From Streptomyces sp. RPA4-2 (GTDB lineage: Bacteria; Actinomycetota; Actinomycetes; Streptomycetales; Streptomycetaceae), in the NCBI RefSeq assembly GCF_012273515.2, contig NZ_CP050975.2, positions 8,680,001-8,744,000 on the forward strand: a DNA stretch of 64,000 nucleotides, in the 5' to 3' direction. Shown piece by piece: positions 7,455 to 16,566 of the stretch (within the stretch, counting starts at the first letter, position 1; every line of letters begins with the position of its first letter). A program made the position numbers and the translations under genes. The notes beneath the pieces are model-generated. The model had not been told where the DNA came from. It did not search any database and saw nothing but the letters and a program-made list of their open reading frames with translations.

Positions 7455-8552
7455 GAGGGCATTTGATCTAGATGGATTGCCCTTTATCTCCTAGTACGTT
7501 CCTCGCCAGGTGGGTGTCGTCTCGTCCGTTATGCGCTTGGTGAGGTTGTCGATCGAGGCGACGTGGATCTTGGCTTCGGAGCTGGCGGGCAACATCTCGT
7601 AGTCGCGGGCGAAGCGCCGGTGCATCATGATCCATCCAATACTTCGCTCGACGACCCAGCGCCTTTTGACGACGTGGAAGCCACGAACTCCTGGAGTTCT
7701 ATTGACGACTTCGACGTCGACTCCGAGCTTGGCTCCGTGTTCGATGACGGCGTTTTTGAAGCCGGTGTCGACCCAGCTCTTGGAGATGGTCGGGTAGGTC
7801 TTTTTGGCCTGGTCGAGGAGCTGGATTCCCACGGCGTTCTCGGACAGGTTCGCGGCGGTGACGGTCGCGGCGAGGAGCAGGCCGAGTGTGTCGGTGAGGA
7901 TGCCTCGCTTGCGGCCGACGATTTTCTTGGCGGCGTCGGTTCCCTGGCTGGTCAGGGGCACGTTGGTGGAGGTCTTCACGCTCTGGGTGTCGATCACGGA
8001 CGCGGTGGGTTCGGGCTTGCGTCCTTCCTTCACGCGGGCCAGGCCGGTGAGGTCGTGGTTGAGCTGGGTGAGGATTCCCTCGTCGCGCCAGGCGGCGTAG
8101 TAGGCGTAGACGGTGGCGTGGTTCGGGAAGTCGTGCGGGAGGTATTTCCAGGGGATTCCGGTGCGGTTGACGTAGAGGAGTGTGTTGAAGATGTCGCGCA
8201 GGTCGACCTTGGCTGGCTGTCCGGTGGGCCTGCGGTCGAGTCGGGCCTTTCTCCAGGCCGTCAATGTCGGTTCGAGTAAGGCCCATCGGGCGTCGGACAG
8301 GTCGCTGGGGTACGGCTTCCGCTGGCTCACGCCGTAGCGTGATCATGGATTGCGGTGGTCGGCGCTGTTCCCCTGCTGCTGGGCGTTTCTGCCTGGTCTT
8401 CAAACCAGACGGACTTCATGCTTGAGAACCGGAGCAAACGGGCGGGCATGTCCGCAGCTCGATGGACGTGAGGGTGCGCGTATAGGACAAATACCCCAAG
8501 CGTGACGGCCGCGAAGGTCACTTACCGATACAGGTCATCGCTAAATGCCCAC
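7455..8552 (-). mobile_element. IS5-family insertion sequence, apparently complete, TAA target duplication
   Basis: The transposase gene (7491-8330) is flanked by imperfect 10-bp terminal inverted repeats: GAGGGCATTT at 7455-7464 and AAATGCCCAC at 8543-8552 (9 of 10 pair). TAA is present directly outside both ends (7452-7454 and 8553-8555). A 3-bp TNA-type duplication is usual for the IS427-like branch of IS5. The space between the gene start and the right end (about 220 bp) is rather long, so the right boundary is less certain than the left. Confidence 0.6.
7491..8330 (-). CDS. IS5-family transposase, full length
   Basis: 279 residues from GTG 8330. It starts YPSDLSDARWALLEPTLTAW and has RTGIPWKYLPHDFPNHATVY. 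The DDE triad is visible: VIDTQSVKTS for the first Asp, KSWVDTGFKNAV for the second, and VVERSIGWIMMHRRFARDYE with the Glu. GRKRGILTDTLG lies between, as expected. No frameshift or stop, so the enzyme could be active. Confidence 0.93.
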   Translation of the reverse strand: MSQRKPYPSDLSDARWALLEPTLTAWRKARLDRRPTGQPAKVDLRDIFNTLLYVNRTGIPWKYLPHDFPNHATVYAYYAAWRDEGILTQLNHDLTGLARVKEGRKPEPTASVIDTQSVKTSTNVPLTSQGTDAAKKIVGRKRGILTDTLGLLLAATVTAANLSENAVGIQLLDQAKKTYPTISKSWVDTGFKNAVIEHGAKLGVDVEVVNRTPGVRGFHVVKRRWVVERSIGWIMMHRRFARDYEMLPASSEAKIHVASIDNLTKRITDETTPTWRGTY

Positions 8553-8851
8553 TAAGGGCACCGGACCCGCGGTGGCCGCGACATTTGCCCCGCCTGCTGG
8601 ATGAAAGAACGACGATGATCGCCAACTGACACGCGACGAACGCCCCGGTTCGGGGCGCCGAGTGCTCAGTATTCGCGAACTCAGGCGCTTTAGCCTCGAT
8701 CTTTCTTGAGGGTCCGCCGACGGAGTCGGCGGACCCTTTTGCTTTCCGGAGCTGATGCCGGGCAGGCCGGTGGCCCGGCTGTCGCGTCGGGTGGGCGCCG
8801 GGTTCCACTGCCCGGGCGGGTGATGCTGCCGCAGGGACGATGGGTTGCCAG
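8553..8851. other. IS1380 flank with a strong hairpin
   Basis: No gene. Holds the hairpin at 8710-8736 and a possible left end of the following IS1380 element: CCTCGATCTTTCTTGAGG at 8695-8712 is 14/18 inverted-complementary to CCTCGTGAAAGCCCGAGG at 10333-10350. Confidence 0.4.
8710..8740 (+). terminator. Intrinsic terminator-like hairpin with T-run
   Basis: Perfect 12-bp stem GGGTCCGCCGAC-GGA-GTCGGCGGACCC followed by TTTT. The T-run is on the plus strand, so it would stop rightward transcripts entering the IS1380 element from outside. Confidence 0.75.
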
Positions 8852-10279
8852 TCAGCCGGGGTCAGGCAGGAGCGCGAGCCGTTCAAGGGCGGCGGTGATC
8901 TCGCCGGTCCAGGGCCAGTGCCGGGCGAGGCGGAGAATCCTGCGCCGACCGGTGGTGACGAGCTGGCCGGCTGCGGAGAACAGGCGGAACCGCAATCGAC
9001 GCGGTTCCCAGAGCCTCGCCCGGCCGGTCAGCGCGAGCATGGGCATCCAGGCCAGCAGGTCGAGCGCGATCTGGACGATCTCCATCCAGACCCGGTTCTG
9101 GGCGGTGTCGTGCAGGGGCAGGTTGCGCAGGCCGGTGGCCCGGGCGGCCCGGATCCGGTCCTCGGCCCGTGCCCGGAGCCGGTGACGCAGCTCGAGCTCG
9201 GCGATCGGCCGGCCGGTGGTGTTGGTCGCGAAGCACGTGATCCGCATGCCGTCCGCGTCCGTGATCCTCAACTGGGCGCCGGGATGGGGCCGTTCCTTGC
9301 GGACGATGAGCCGCATGCCCTTGGGCCAGTCGTCCAGGAGCTTGCCGGTGAGCTCGGCGACCCAGGCCCCGTCCCGGGCCTCACCGTCGGCCTCGACGGC
9401 CGGGGTCCAGGCCGAGGCGGGGACCTTCAGCACGTGTTCGTGGATCGCTTCGGTGACCGTCATGCCGACCGAGTAGGACAGCCATCGGCCCCGCTTCGCG
9501 AGCCAGGACACGAAGTCGTGGGTGCCGCCGGCGGAGTCCGTGCGGATCAGCGTCTGCCGTCCTCGCCGGTAGTGCTTGGGCAGTTGGGCCAGGGCGAGTT
9601 GGGCGGTGGTGATGTGGTCGGCGGCGGTGTTGGAGCCCGCGTTTCCCGGTCGGAGGAGGGCGGCGACGGGTTCACCGGTTCCGCCCGGTCCGTGGTCGAC
9701 GAAAGCCGTCAGCGGGTGATGGCCGTAGGTCTTCTTCCAGGTCGCGGCCGCGTCCTGCTTGTCGGAGTGGGCGATCACGAGGACGCCATCGAGGTCGACA
9801 GTGACCTGGCCGTCGGCGTCCGGGGCGTTCTCGCCGGCCAACGACCAGGCACGATGACGGACTTCGGAGCGTGCGGACCGGACGGCCTGCAGGGCTTTGT
9901 CGCCGGATGCGGCGAGGGTGTCGATCAGGCGGGAGACGGTCGGGTCCGAGGCGACCGGGCCGAAGACGGCCGGCTCACACCGCAGCATGGAGACGTCCGC
10001 GAGGCAGTCCCCGCCCAGTGCGACCGCCAGGGCGACGTCCAGGAGGATCTTGCCGGGATCGTGGACGGCCCGCGGTTTGCGCCACGGAGCCAGAGCTGCG
10101 GATATCGCCTGGTCAAGGCCCGTCTTGCGGACCGTCTCCAGCAGCAGGACCGCACCGGCCTGCGAGAGCACCTGCCGACCGTCTGCCTGGACACGGACAC
10201 GTGGGTACGACGAGATAGGCTCTCTCACCTGGAAAGTGCTCTTTTCCTTGCAGCCAACAGGACCCTCAGCAAGTCCCAT
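8852..10279 (-). CDS. IS1380-family transposase
   Basis: 475 residues. It has the IS1380 DDE layout: VTVDLDGVLVIAHSDKQDAA (first Asp), the HHPLTAFVDHGPGGTGEPVA block, LIRTDSAGGTHDFVSWL (second Asp) and C-terminal ELRHRLRARAEDRIRAARAT (Glu-containing helix). Length is normal and uninterrupted. The start is uncertain: GTG 10228 (VREPISSYPRV) is an alternative, because the first 17 codons overlap the inverted repeat GGAAAGTGC...GCACTTTCC at 10230-10305. A cut-off gene fragment follows at 10351. Confidence 0.9.
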   Translation of the reverse strand: MGLAEGPVGCKEKSTFQVREPISSYPRVRVQADGRQVLSQAGAVLLLETVRKTGLDQAISAALAPWRKPRAVHDPGKILLDVALAVALGGDCLADVSMLRCEPAVFGPVASDPTVSRLIDTLAASGDKALQAVRSARSEVRHRAWSLAGENAPDADGQVTVDLDGVLVIAHSDKQDAAATWKKTYGHHPLTAFVDHGPGGTGEPVAALLRPGNAGSNTAADHITTAQLALAQLPKHYRRGRQTLIRTDSAGGTHDFVSWLAKRGRWLSYSVGMTVTEAIHEHVLKVPASAWTPAVEADGEARDGAWVAELTGKLLDDWPKGMRLIVRKERPHPGAQLRITDADGMRITCFATNTTGRPIAELELRHRLRARAEDRIRAARATGLRNLPLHDTAQNRVWMEIVQIALDLLAWMPMLALTGRARLWEPRRLRFRLFSAAGQLVTTGRRRILRLARHWPWTGEITAALERLALLPDPG

Positions 10280-10350
10280 CGTTGCAGGTCAAGGGCACTT
10301 TCCGTGTTTCTGATCAACTCTTGGACAGCCCACCTCGTGAAAGCCCGAGG

Positions 10351-10458
10351 TTAGTCGGCGACTACATCGGAGACAGCACCCGAGCCGAAATCACCTACGC
10401 TCGGTCGCTGCGCAAGCCCGTGCGGTTCACGCACCCCGAAGTCGACCCTGACGCCTGA
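10351..10458 (+). pseudogene. C-terminal fragment of a nucleoside-deoxyribosyltransferase-like protein
   Basis: The plus strand reads LVGDYIGDSTRAEITYARSL, then RKPVRFTHPEVDPDA and stop. The segment GDSTRAEITYAR...KPVRF resembles the end of nucleoside 2-deoxyribosyltransferase-like proteins (ESTxREIxYAxxxGKPVRF). There is no start; the 5' part is missing exactly where the IS1380 element begins, so insertion with deletion probably destroyed it. Confidence 0.5.
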
Positions 10459-10573
10459 GCGCCCGCTGCCACCTCGACAACCAGGGCCGGCAGCCCGCCG
10501 CCTGACCGTCTCGCGGTGGCTTCGGCCGCCGCCCACCCCACACCCTCCGCAGGCATCCCTTGGAATTGATCAT

Positions 10574-11476
10574 CTAGGAGAGCGCGGAGGTGGCCCCTGG
10601 TGGTTCTTCGGACGGCGCCGAGTCTTGTGCGGCTCCGGGGACGTTGGTGGCCGCTTGGATGAATCCGTCGACCACGCGTCCGAGAGCTGTAGCGCGCTCC
10701 GGTGCGTCGAGGGTGGCGGCGAGGTGTTCGGCTGCGAGGAGGTAGCCGCCTGCGAGGGGTTCGCGGAAGTAGTGCCGGGCCTGCTCGACGGAGACTCGGT
10801 AGGTGGCGAGGAGGGTCGAGGAGACGTAGCCGCCGAGGGCGGAGATGAAGGCTGTCAGGGAAGCCAGGGTGACCGCTGTCGTCGTAGTGCGGGCCAGGGC
10901 CGCGGCGACGGCACCGCCGATGACGAGTGCGGTGGCTGTTCCCATGACCCATACAGCGACTCTGAAGGCTGTGCTGGCCTGGCCGGTCGAGAGGGTGTGG
11001 TACCGCTGGAGGAGTTCTCGGTTCGCGAGCAGCGGCGCGTCGGTCTCGGGTATGTAGTCCAACTCGGCCATACGCACATTGAATTCCTCGTCACTCACCA
11101 CCTTGTCGTGTGCGCTGGATCGATTGACAGTACGCACCCGAAGTGTGACGCCAAGAACGATGAACGCCGTCAGGCACGCGGGCGACCACCACCAGTCGAT
11201 ATACCCCGTCGACCCATCATCGTCGGGAAGCTTCTGGTTAAACCCCCAAACCATGAAGAACACGAAAGCGAGCACACCGCACAGCAGCGCCGGGAGACCG
11301 ATCCGCCAGCGATCCAGTTCGGCTGCGGAATCCAGTTCTATTTTCGCTTTGTGGATATTGCTGTCGGCTTGTGCTCTGGCTGCCACGACACCCGGGCGGG
11401 ATTCGTCTCCGGCGGGCGCCCGCTGCTCGTCTGTCTGGCTTTCGGAGTCGCTGCCGAGCTGTGTTGGTTCGCTCAT
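10574..11476 (-). CDS. Four-helix membrane protein resembling the TRADD-N-associated membrane domain
   Basis: 300 residues from ATG 11476, with GGAAGAGC upstream. Residues 1-55 are acidic and hydrophilic. Membrane helices are predicted at about 59-79, 98-114, 173-193 and 200-225. Between the helix pairs is RELLQRYHTLSTGQASTAFR, and afterwards TYRVSVEQARHYFREPL. That pattern (Tyr-rich amphipathic helix, GQA..FR, two membrane helices, aromatic linker) recalls the cyanobacterial TRADD-N-associated two-helix domain linked to conflict systems; this match is from memory and tentative. Membrane topology is confident, function is not. Probably translated with the upstream Zn-ribbon protein, 52 bp away. 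Confidence 0.75.
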   Translation of the reverse strand: MSEPTQLGSDSESQTDEQRAPAGDESRPGVVAARAQADSNIHKAKIELDSAAELDRWRIGLPALLCGVLAFVFFMVWGFNQKLPDDDGSTGYIDWWWSPACLTAFIVLGVTLRVRTVNRSSAHDKVVSDEEFNVRMAELDYIPETDAPLLANRELLQRYHTLSTGQASTAFRVAVWVMGTATALVIGGAVAAALARTTTTAVTLASLTAFISALGGYVSSTLLATYRVSVEQARHYFREPLAGGYLLAAEHLAATLDAPERATALGRVVDGFIQAATNVPGAAQDSAPSEEPPGATSALS

Positions 11477-11528
11477 GCTCTTCCTGGTGAAGGGTCGGGA
11501 GCCCGCTCTATAGCGGGTTGAGTGCCGG

Positions 11529-11879
11529 TCAGCACATGCCGTGCCGTTGTGCGTTCGCGGTGCAGTACGGGTCGGGGTCCTTGCCCGTGTCTGCCAGCCA
11601 CAATCCATAGGTCAGGGCGAGCGCGAGAAGGCAGAGCACGGCAATGACACGGGCGCTCAAGGGGAGCCCACGCCACCGGGTGCCCCACGAACGACGCTCG
11701 GGCTGCGGCGGACGGCGCCCCCCAGCGCGTCGCTGCGCAGCCACGACCTTGCTCGCCGGATGGGTCAGACCGCGATTCGGGTGCCCGGCCTCACGGGCGT
11801 GCGCGGACACTGTCCGCATCTCACGGCCCGGCTCGGCCCACACCGTGTCACCACAGGCCTTACAGATGTATGCAGCCAC
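11529..11879 (-). CDS. Small membrane protein with Zn-ribbon-like N-terminus
   Basis: 116 residues if started at GTG 11879, which has a run of six G as ribosome-binding site; GTG 11900 would add seven residues. The N-terminus YICKACGDTVWAEPGREM has a CxxC pair, and His residues follow in VSAHAREAGHPN, together a plausible zinc site. A basic linker leads to one membrane helix (VIAVLCLLALALTYGLWLA) near the C-terminus and a short tail with two cysteines (DPYCTANAQRHGMC). It is the upstream gene of a two-gene operon with the four-helix membrane protein. Confidence 0.7.
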   Translation of the reverse strand: MAAYICKACGDTVWAEPGREMRTVSAHAREAGHPNRGLTHPASKVVAAQRRAGGRRPPQPERRSWGTRWRGLPLSARVIAVLCLLALALTYGLWLADTGKDPDPYCTANAQRHGMC

Positions 11880-12068
11880 GTCCCCCCTGACGTCCGGCAC
11901 ACGTTAACCAGGGGATGCCCGTCGGGGCTAGGACTCCTCGTCGGCACGTCGTCCGTGAAGTCGCCGGCTGCGCGCCGAGGCCAGGCAGGGGGACGGGTCA
12001 GCCGCGAGGCCCCAGCGGTGCGGGCGCCCAGTCAGCGGGGGGAGGGCGCCGTCAGCGTTGATCCGGAG

Positions 12069-12595
12069 CTACTCGGGCGTGTTGTTCTCCCCGGCGATGA
12101 GTTTCTGCAGCCGCCGCTCGACGGCGCTCTGTTGGGCCTGCCTCGTCAGCGCGCCTTCGTAGGCCCGAGGGAGTCCGCGATTCGCCCGCTTCTGAACCGC
12201 TGGGTCGAGCACCCGGTAGACGTCGGTCAGAACGTCGACGAGCGGAGCGAGCGAGACGACTGGTGTGGTGAGCCCGAGGGCGCCTCAGACGACGCGCACC
12301 CGCGCCCGCGTAACGGGTTGCTGCCGGTTCGATCGAGACCGGCTCGGAGGGTGGAATGGCGCGTCATCCGGATGATCGCGACTCGTGTCATTAGGGCGAG
12401 CCAATGCCCGAGGTCGTCGGCGCCCCAGTTGTCGCGGTAGTCCTCGCGGGCGCCGACGGGCGGAACGTACTCGATGCCGATGAGGCCGAGGGTGGCAGCG
12501 TATTCGAACAGGACGGCGAGCGTGTAGCGGTCCTGGAGCAGGGGTCAGTCGTGGAATCCGTCGTAGCCGAGGCTGTCGTATGCAGCGCCCACCAT
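12069..12595 (-). pseudogene. Broken gene of unknown family
   Basis: Reading leftward from ATG 12595: AAYDSLGYDGFHD, then a stop where W is expected, then QDRYTLAVLFEYAATLGLIG and EYVPPVGAREDYRDNWGADD in the same frame. Near 12280 the meaningful frame changes and gives VSLAPLVDVLTDVYRVLDPA and QKLIAGENNTPE before the stop. So there is one nonsense codon and at least one frameshift. The reading resembles conserved Streptomyces hypothetical proteins; no function is assigned. Confidence 0.6.
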
Positions 12596-12640
12596 GGCAG
12601 CGCCCGGCATTCACGTGTTCGAGTTCAGTAGCGTGGAGGG

Positions 12641-13951
12641 ATGAGAACACGTGGGGGGAGGCTCGCCGCCGTCGCGAGCCTGGCAGCCAGTGCGGCCTTC
12701 GTACTGGGCGGCTGCGGAAGGATCAACGCAGGGGACACCGGCACGGGGGACACGAGCGCGGCAGAGCTCGGGTTCAAGGAGTATGCGGGCGCGGTGGACT
12801 ACCCGTCGGTGACCGGCCCGCACAACAAGGGGTATGTGGCGCCCCGCCAGGGTCTGCGCCAGCTGGTGCCGCTGGGTGACTGCGCCCTGGGCGAGGGGAC
12901 ATTCGCCAACGGGTACCGCTATGTGAACGTCAACTGGACTGGTTCCGACGGCTGTACGAAGCTCTCGATCAACCCGAAGCCGGGCGCCGACGACGAAACC
13001 GACGTGCCGTACTCCATGCGCAGCGGCTGGCCCGGTGGCGGCCTGCCGGGCGACGTGGTGGTGCCGTGGGATGACGGTTCGCTGATCGGTGTCGGCGCCA
13101 CGTTGACCCGAAGGGCACCGAACGGCGAGCAGTTCCGGCTCGCCACGCTGCCACTGACGTTCAACACCCGCCCCGAGCAGGAGACCGCGGACGACGCCTC
13201 GGTGAACACAGCGGTCAAGGTCGGCTCGCTCCTGCTGATCGGCGGCGGCCAGACGGTCGACCGGGTGGAGTCTCCGTACGTGTTCGCGTCCGACGACGCG
13301 GGCAAGACCGTGCGTCGCGTGCCGCTGCCGCCGATCGAAGGTCGGCAACCGTCCACACCCGTGGGCGACTTCGGCGTCAACGGCAAGGAGGTCGTCGCCT
13401 TCGGCGCGGCAGCGACCAACGCCTTCGACTTCCACTCCTCGGGCACGATCCCGTTCTGGCGCAGCGCGGACGGCGGCGCGCACTGGACGTCCGGCGAAAG
13501 CACCGGAATGCCACCGGGCACACAGGTGCACAGCATCCTGTACGCGTCGGACCACTGGCTCGCCGTGGGTGGCTATGCCAGGGCCGGCGCCTTCTACGAC
13601 TCCCTCCCGCTGGTTCTCACCAGCCAGGACGGCACCCACTGGACCCGGATGGACACTTCGGCCATGGGCACCGGCGAGATCACTGCCGCGACCGTCGACT
13701 CCGCGGGCCACCCGGTCCTGGTCGGCTCGGCCCCCCGCCCCAAGTCCAAGCCGAACACCCGCACACTGCTGTGCAGTTCCATCTGGGTCGGCAACCGGAC
13801 GACCACGGACTGGAAACGCCGCGGCCTCGGCTGCAGCGAGGACCCCCCGAGAACGGCGGTCACCCTCGCGGACGGGCGCGTGCTGATCGCGGGCAACCGG
13901 GACCTCTGGCTCTCTCGAAGCCCGGGGCCGGGGCGCGGTCACCGGTCTTGA
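12641..13951 (+). CDS. Lipoprotein, probable beta-propeller/BNR-like
   Basis: 436 residues. The N-terminus ends in a lipobox, ASAAFVLGGCG, placing the mature protein on the outer face of the membrane. Repeating units such as VFASDDAGKTVRRVPLP, FWRSADGGAHWTSG and LTSQDGTHWTRMD carry the S/T-x-D-x-G-x-T-W Asp-box pattern of sialidase/BNR repeats, suggesting a propeller. Ligand unknown. GGAGGG abuts the ATG with almost no spacing, so translation may be leaderless or start elsewhere. The C-terminus (SRSPGPGRGHRS) may be a shifted tail. Confidence 0.8.
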   Translation: MRTRGGRLAAVASLAASAAFVLGGCGRINAGDTGTGDTSAAELGFKEYAGAVDYPSVTGPHNKGYVAPRQGLRQLVPLGDCALGEGTFANGYRYVNVNWTGSDGCTKLSINPKPGADDETDVPYSMRSGWPGGGLPGDVVVPWDDGSLIGVGATLTRRAPNGEQFRLATLPLTFNTRPEQETADDASVNTAVKVGSLLLIGGGQTVDRVESPYVFASDDAGKTVRRVPLPPIEGRQPSTPVGDFGVNGKEVVAFGAAATNAFDFHSSGTIPFWRSADGGAHWTSGESTGMPPGTQVHSILYASDHWLAVGGYARAGAFYDSLPLVLTSQDGTHWTRMDTSAMGTGEITAATVDSAGHPVLVGSAPRPKSKPNTRTLLCSSIWVGNRTTTDWKRRGLGCSEDPPRTAVTLADGRVLIAGNRDLWLSRSPGPGRGHRS

Positions 13952-14057
13952 TCTCTTCCCGCGGAAAGCGGGCGTAGCCGAGTCGGGCCGCAACCCGTTG
14001 TCGTACCCCTGTGGTGAGGTGAAGTCGGACGACGGAGAGCGAGAGGCGGAGGAGACG

Positions 14058-15416
14058 ATGGGTGAGCGTACGACGTGGCGGCCGTTTCTGAAGCAGTGGA
14101 GCGCGGAGTGGATCGCGGGACACGACCCGGACAAGGACGCACCGCTCGCGCAGGAGGTCGTGCGGGACGCCTGGCTCGGGTTCGCGCCGGCCAGTGAGGC
14201 CGAGGTCGCTGCGGCCGAGGCCCGGCTGGGGCGCCGGCTGCCACCTTCGCTTCGGGAGTTCCTGCTGGTCACCAACGGGTGGCGGGACGCGGGCCACTTC
14301 ATCTACCGGCTGGCGGGCGCCGCGGAGCTGGAATGGCTGCGGGACACCGACGACCGCACCTGGATCGAGGTCTGGGAAGACTTCGCGGAGGACGATCTCG
14401 AAGAGGACGAGGACGGTGAGGAGGCGTTCGGCGTTCAGGAGGCGAAGGTCCTAGCGCGCTGCCTGCGCCTGTCCCTTGAAGGTGACGCGGCGGTCATGCT
14501 GCTCGACCCCGACGACGTGGACGTAGACGGCGAGTGGGCGGCGTACTGGCTCGCCTCCTGGTCCGGCGAGGGACCGGAGCGGTACGACTCCTTCCACGGC
14601 CTCATGCGCCGACAGTGGGTGTCCTTCCACGCCCTGCGCAAGCCGCCGGGCGCCACCCGGAACCACTGGGACGCGGAGGTCGAGCGGGCCCGATGCGAGG
14701 CGCTGGCCGGGGCGGTCGACGGACCGCTGTCGGTGTTCGCCCAGGCGCACGAGTACGGGCGGGAGCGAGCAGACGTGCTGAGCATGCAGATGAAGGCGAT
14801 GCTCGGCGACTGGCGCGGCCACATCGCGAGCCTGATGTGGTACCGCCCGGGCAACGACGACCTCCTGCTCAGCCCGCTCTTCGCCGCGGAACTCCTACCG
14901 CTCCTGGTCCGGCAGGACCAGCTCGCGCACCCCCACGACCTGCGGCCCCTGCCGCGGCTCAAGGAGCACGCGCCCGCACCTGTGCGAGCGCTCGTCGCCG
15001 ACTACGAGGCCCGGGCGGCCGAGCCGGGCTTCCGGCTCACCTTCGGCGGACCCGAGTTCGACGCGGCCGTGCACGCCGTCGCCGACCGCCTCGCCGGGCA
15101 GCCGGCCTTTCAGGCTCCCGACGAGCCGCCGATCCGTACAGGACCGATCGTCGTCACCCTGTACGCGGGCGGCGGCCCGCGGCCCGAACCCGACCCTATG
15201 TCCGACCCCGCCAAGGTCCGCACGGCCCGCGCGGGCCTGTGTGACGAAGCCTGGCCCGAACTCCGTGCAGCGCTACGCCTGTGGCACCCGGTGTGCGAGG
15301 ACCATATTGCCCCGATATCCCTGTTCGCCGACCCGGTCCTGGCCCAGCTGATCACCCCGGACCGCGGCCGCGAGATCCTGGCCACGCACCGAGGTACGGG
15401 CCCCGGTGTCCCGTAG
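14058..15416 (+). CDS. SMI1/KNR4 (SUKH) family protein
   Basis: 452 residues from ATG 14058 with GGAGGAGACG upstream. The SUKH core is at about 30-100: ASEAEVAAAEARLGRRLPPS, then REFLLVTNGWRDAGHFIYRL, and the aromatic/acidic block LEWLRDTDDRTW. SUKH proteins are common immunity proteins in contact-dependent and polymorphic toxin systems and can also be generic ligand modules. The remaining 350 residues have no motif I recognise. No toxin gene is adjacent. Gene 50 bp downstream is a small glutaredoxin. Confidence 0.82.
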   Translation: MGERTTWRPFLKQWSAEWIAGHDPDKDAPLAQEVVRDAWLGFAPASEAEVAAAEARLGRRLPPSLREFLLVTNGWRDAGHFIYRLAGAAELEWLRDTDDRTWIEVWEDFAEDDLEEDEDGEEAFGVQEAKVLARCLRLSLEGDAAVMLLDPDDVDVDGEWAAYWLASWSGEGPERYDSFHGLMRRQWVSFHALRKPPGATRNHWDAEVERARCEALAGAVDGPLSVFAQAHEYGRERADVLSMQMKAMLGDWRGHIASLMWYRPGNDDLLLSPLFAAELLPLLVRQDQLAHPHDLRPLPRLKEHAPAPVRALVADYEARAAEPGFRLTFGGPEFDAAVHAVADRLAGQPAFQAPDEPPIRTGPIVVTLYAGGGPRPEPDPMSDPAKVRTARAGLCDEAWPELRAALRLWHPVCEDHIAPISLFADPVLAQLITPDRGREILATHRGTGPGVP

Positions 15417-15465
15417 CCTGGAAGTTCCGGCCGCCAGGGACAGCAACACCGTACGGGGGAAGTGC

Positions 15466-15738
15466 ATGACCGAGGAAAGCGACGGCGTCGTGATGTACTG
15501 GCGGCCCGGCTGCGTGTTCTGCATGAACCTGCGGCTGAGCCTGCTCTTCACGCGCCTGCGTTACACCAAACGGAACATCTGGCAGGACAAGGACGCAGCG
15601 GCGTTCGTCCGCTCCGTCGCGGACGGAAACGAGACGGTGCCCACCGTCACCGTCGCCGGGCACGCCATGGTCAACCCGTCGAAGCGACAACTGCTGGATG
15701 CGGTCCGCGAGTACGCGCCGCACCTACTCTCGTCCTGA
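15466..15738 (+). CDS. Glutaredoxin-like (mycoredoxin-type) protein
   Basis: 90 residues from ATG 15466, with GGGGGAAG upstream. It begins with a beta strand and redox motif, VVMYWRPGCVFCMNLR, a CxxC active site. It then shows the thioredoxin-fold cis-proline region (ETVPTVTVAG) and the glutathione/mycothiol-family ending NPSKRQLLDAV. Mycoredoxins reduce mixed disulfides with mycothiol in actinobacteria. Probably cytosolic. It may be transcribed with the SUKH gene. Confidence 0.88.
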   Translation: MTEESDGVVMYWRPGCVFCMNLRLSLLFTRLRYTKRNIWQDKDAAAFVRSVADGNETVPTVTVAGHAMVNPSKRQLLDAVREYAPHLLSS

Positions 15739-16018
15739 CCTGGCGCTGAGAGCAGAGGGCCGAGGCCGACGGCCTGTGGTCGGCCTGGTCGCGGTCGAGG
15801 GCCGTCTGACGCCACTCCAACGCGAGCCCGCTCTGTTTCGCCTCGCACAGCACCTGGACCATGTCGTCGTAGAACCCGGAACACGACGGTCGAGCAGGAG
15901 GGAAGGGTCCGCACCCTCGCGGATCCCCTCCACCTGCGCCAGATGGACAGCGGACACCGGCACACGGTAAGCACGCGTATCGCCCTGTTCATCATCCCGG
16001 AACTCGAGGACAAGCCGT
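15725..16018 (-). pseudogene. Frameshifted relic of an unknown gene
   Basis: Leftward from 16018 one frame gives ARLVLEFRDDEQGDTRAYRV and PVSAVHLAQVEGIREGADP, then DRRVPG; a 1-nt deletion near 15868 shifts to FYDDMVQVLCEAKQSGLALE and WRQTALDRDQADHRP before losing coherence. Both blocks have normal Streptomyces codon usage, so this is a real decayed gene. It lacks a start and overlaps the beginning of the next lipoprotein gene on the other strand. Confidence 0.5.
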
Positions 16019-16559
16019 GCGTCAAACCCAACTCATACCCGCAGTGGCCGTCGTGCTACTCGCAGCCGCTCTCGCGACCGGCTGCTCTGGTGGACACAGC
16101 GCTGAGGCCGGGCCCGGGCCCGCGGATTCCTCCGTCACGACGACGCCGACGCCCGGGAGCACTGCGGCAAAAATGATCGGGAGTTCGTCAACGCCGAGCA
16201 CCGCCACATCGAATGGCTACCCGACCACCCCGGCTGCTCCGGGCGCGGCCGTGCCGCAGGTACGAGACGCCTTCTCAGTACTGCAAGCAACGTACAACGA
16301 CAGCTGTGGGACCCCCGGAAACTGCCAGTACTTCCTCAACCGCCTTCTGACCAACCTCGACGACCTCGGCAAGTCCATGAAAGCCAGCCCGAAGGGCACA
16401 GCACACTTCAGGCAGCCGCTCGCCTGGATCGGGCAGATGCAGACCGCGCTGGACGGCGACTTCACGTTCGACAACCTCCACAAGCACCAGAGCCTGCTGG
16501 TCACGACCCGCGACAAGATCAACACTTGGATGCAGTCGTACCCGGACGACTACCGTTAG
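16017..16559 (+). CDS. Small lipoprotein of unknown function
   Basis: 180 residues from GTG 16017, GAGGA 8 nt upstream. The signal peptide ends with lipobox LAAALATGCSGG. Residues about 27-80 are Ser/Thr/Pro-rich and probably span the cell wall. The C-terminal 100 residues (VRDAFSVLQATYNDSCGTPG, then CQYFLNRLLTNLDDLGKSM and IGQMQTALDGDFTFDNL) look helical and contain two cysteines that could pair. No family recognised. Confidence 0.78.
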   Translation: MRQTQLIPAVAVVLLAAALATGCSGGHSAEAGPGPADSSVTTTPTPGSTAAKMIGSSSTPSTATSNGYPTTPAAPGAAVPQVRDAFSVLQATYNDSCGTPGNCQYFLNRLLTNLDDLGKSMKASPKGTAHFRQPLAWIGQMQTALDGDFTFDNLHKHQSLLVTTRDKINTWMQSYPDDYR

Positions 16560-16566
16560 TCAACGA

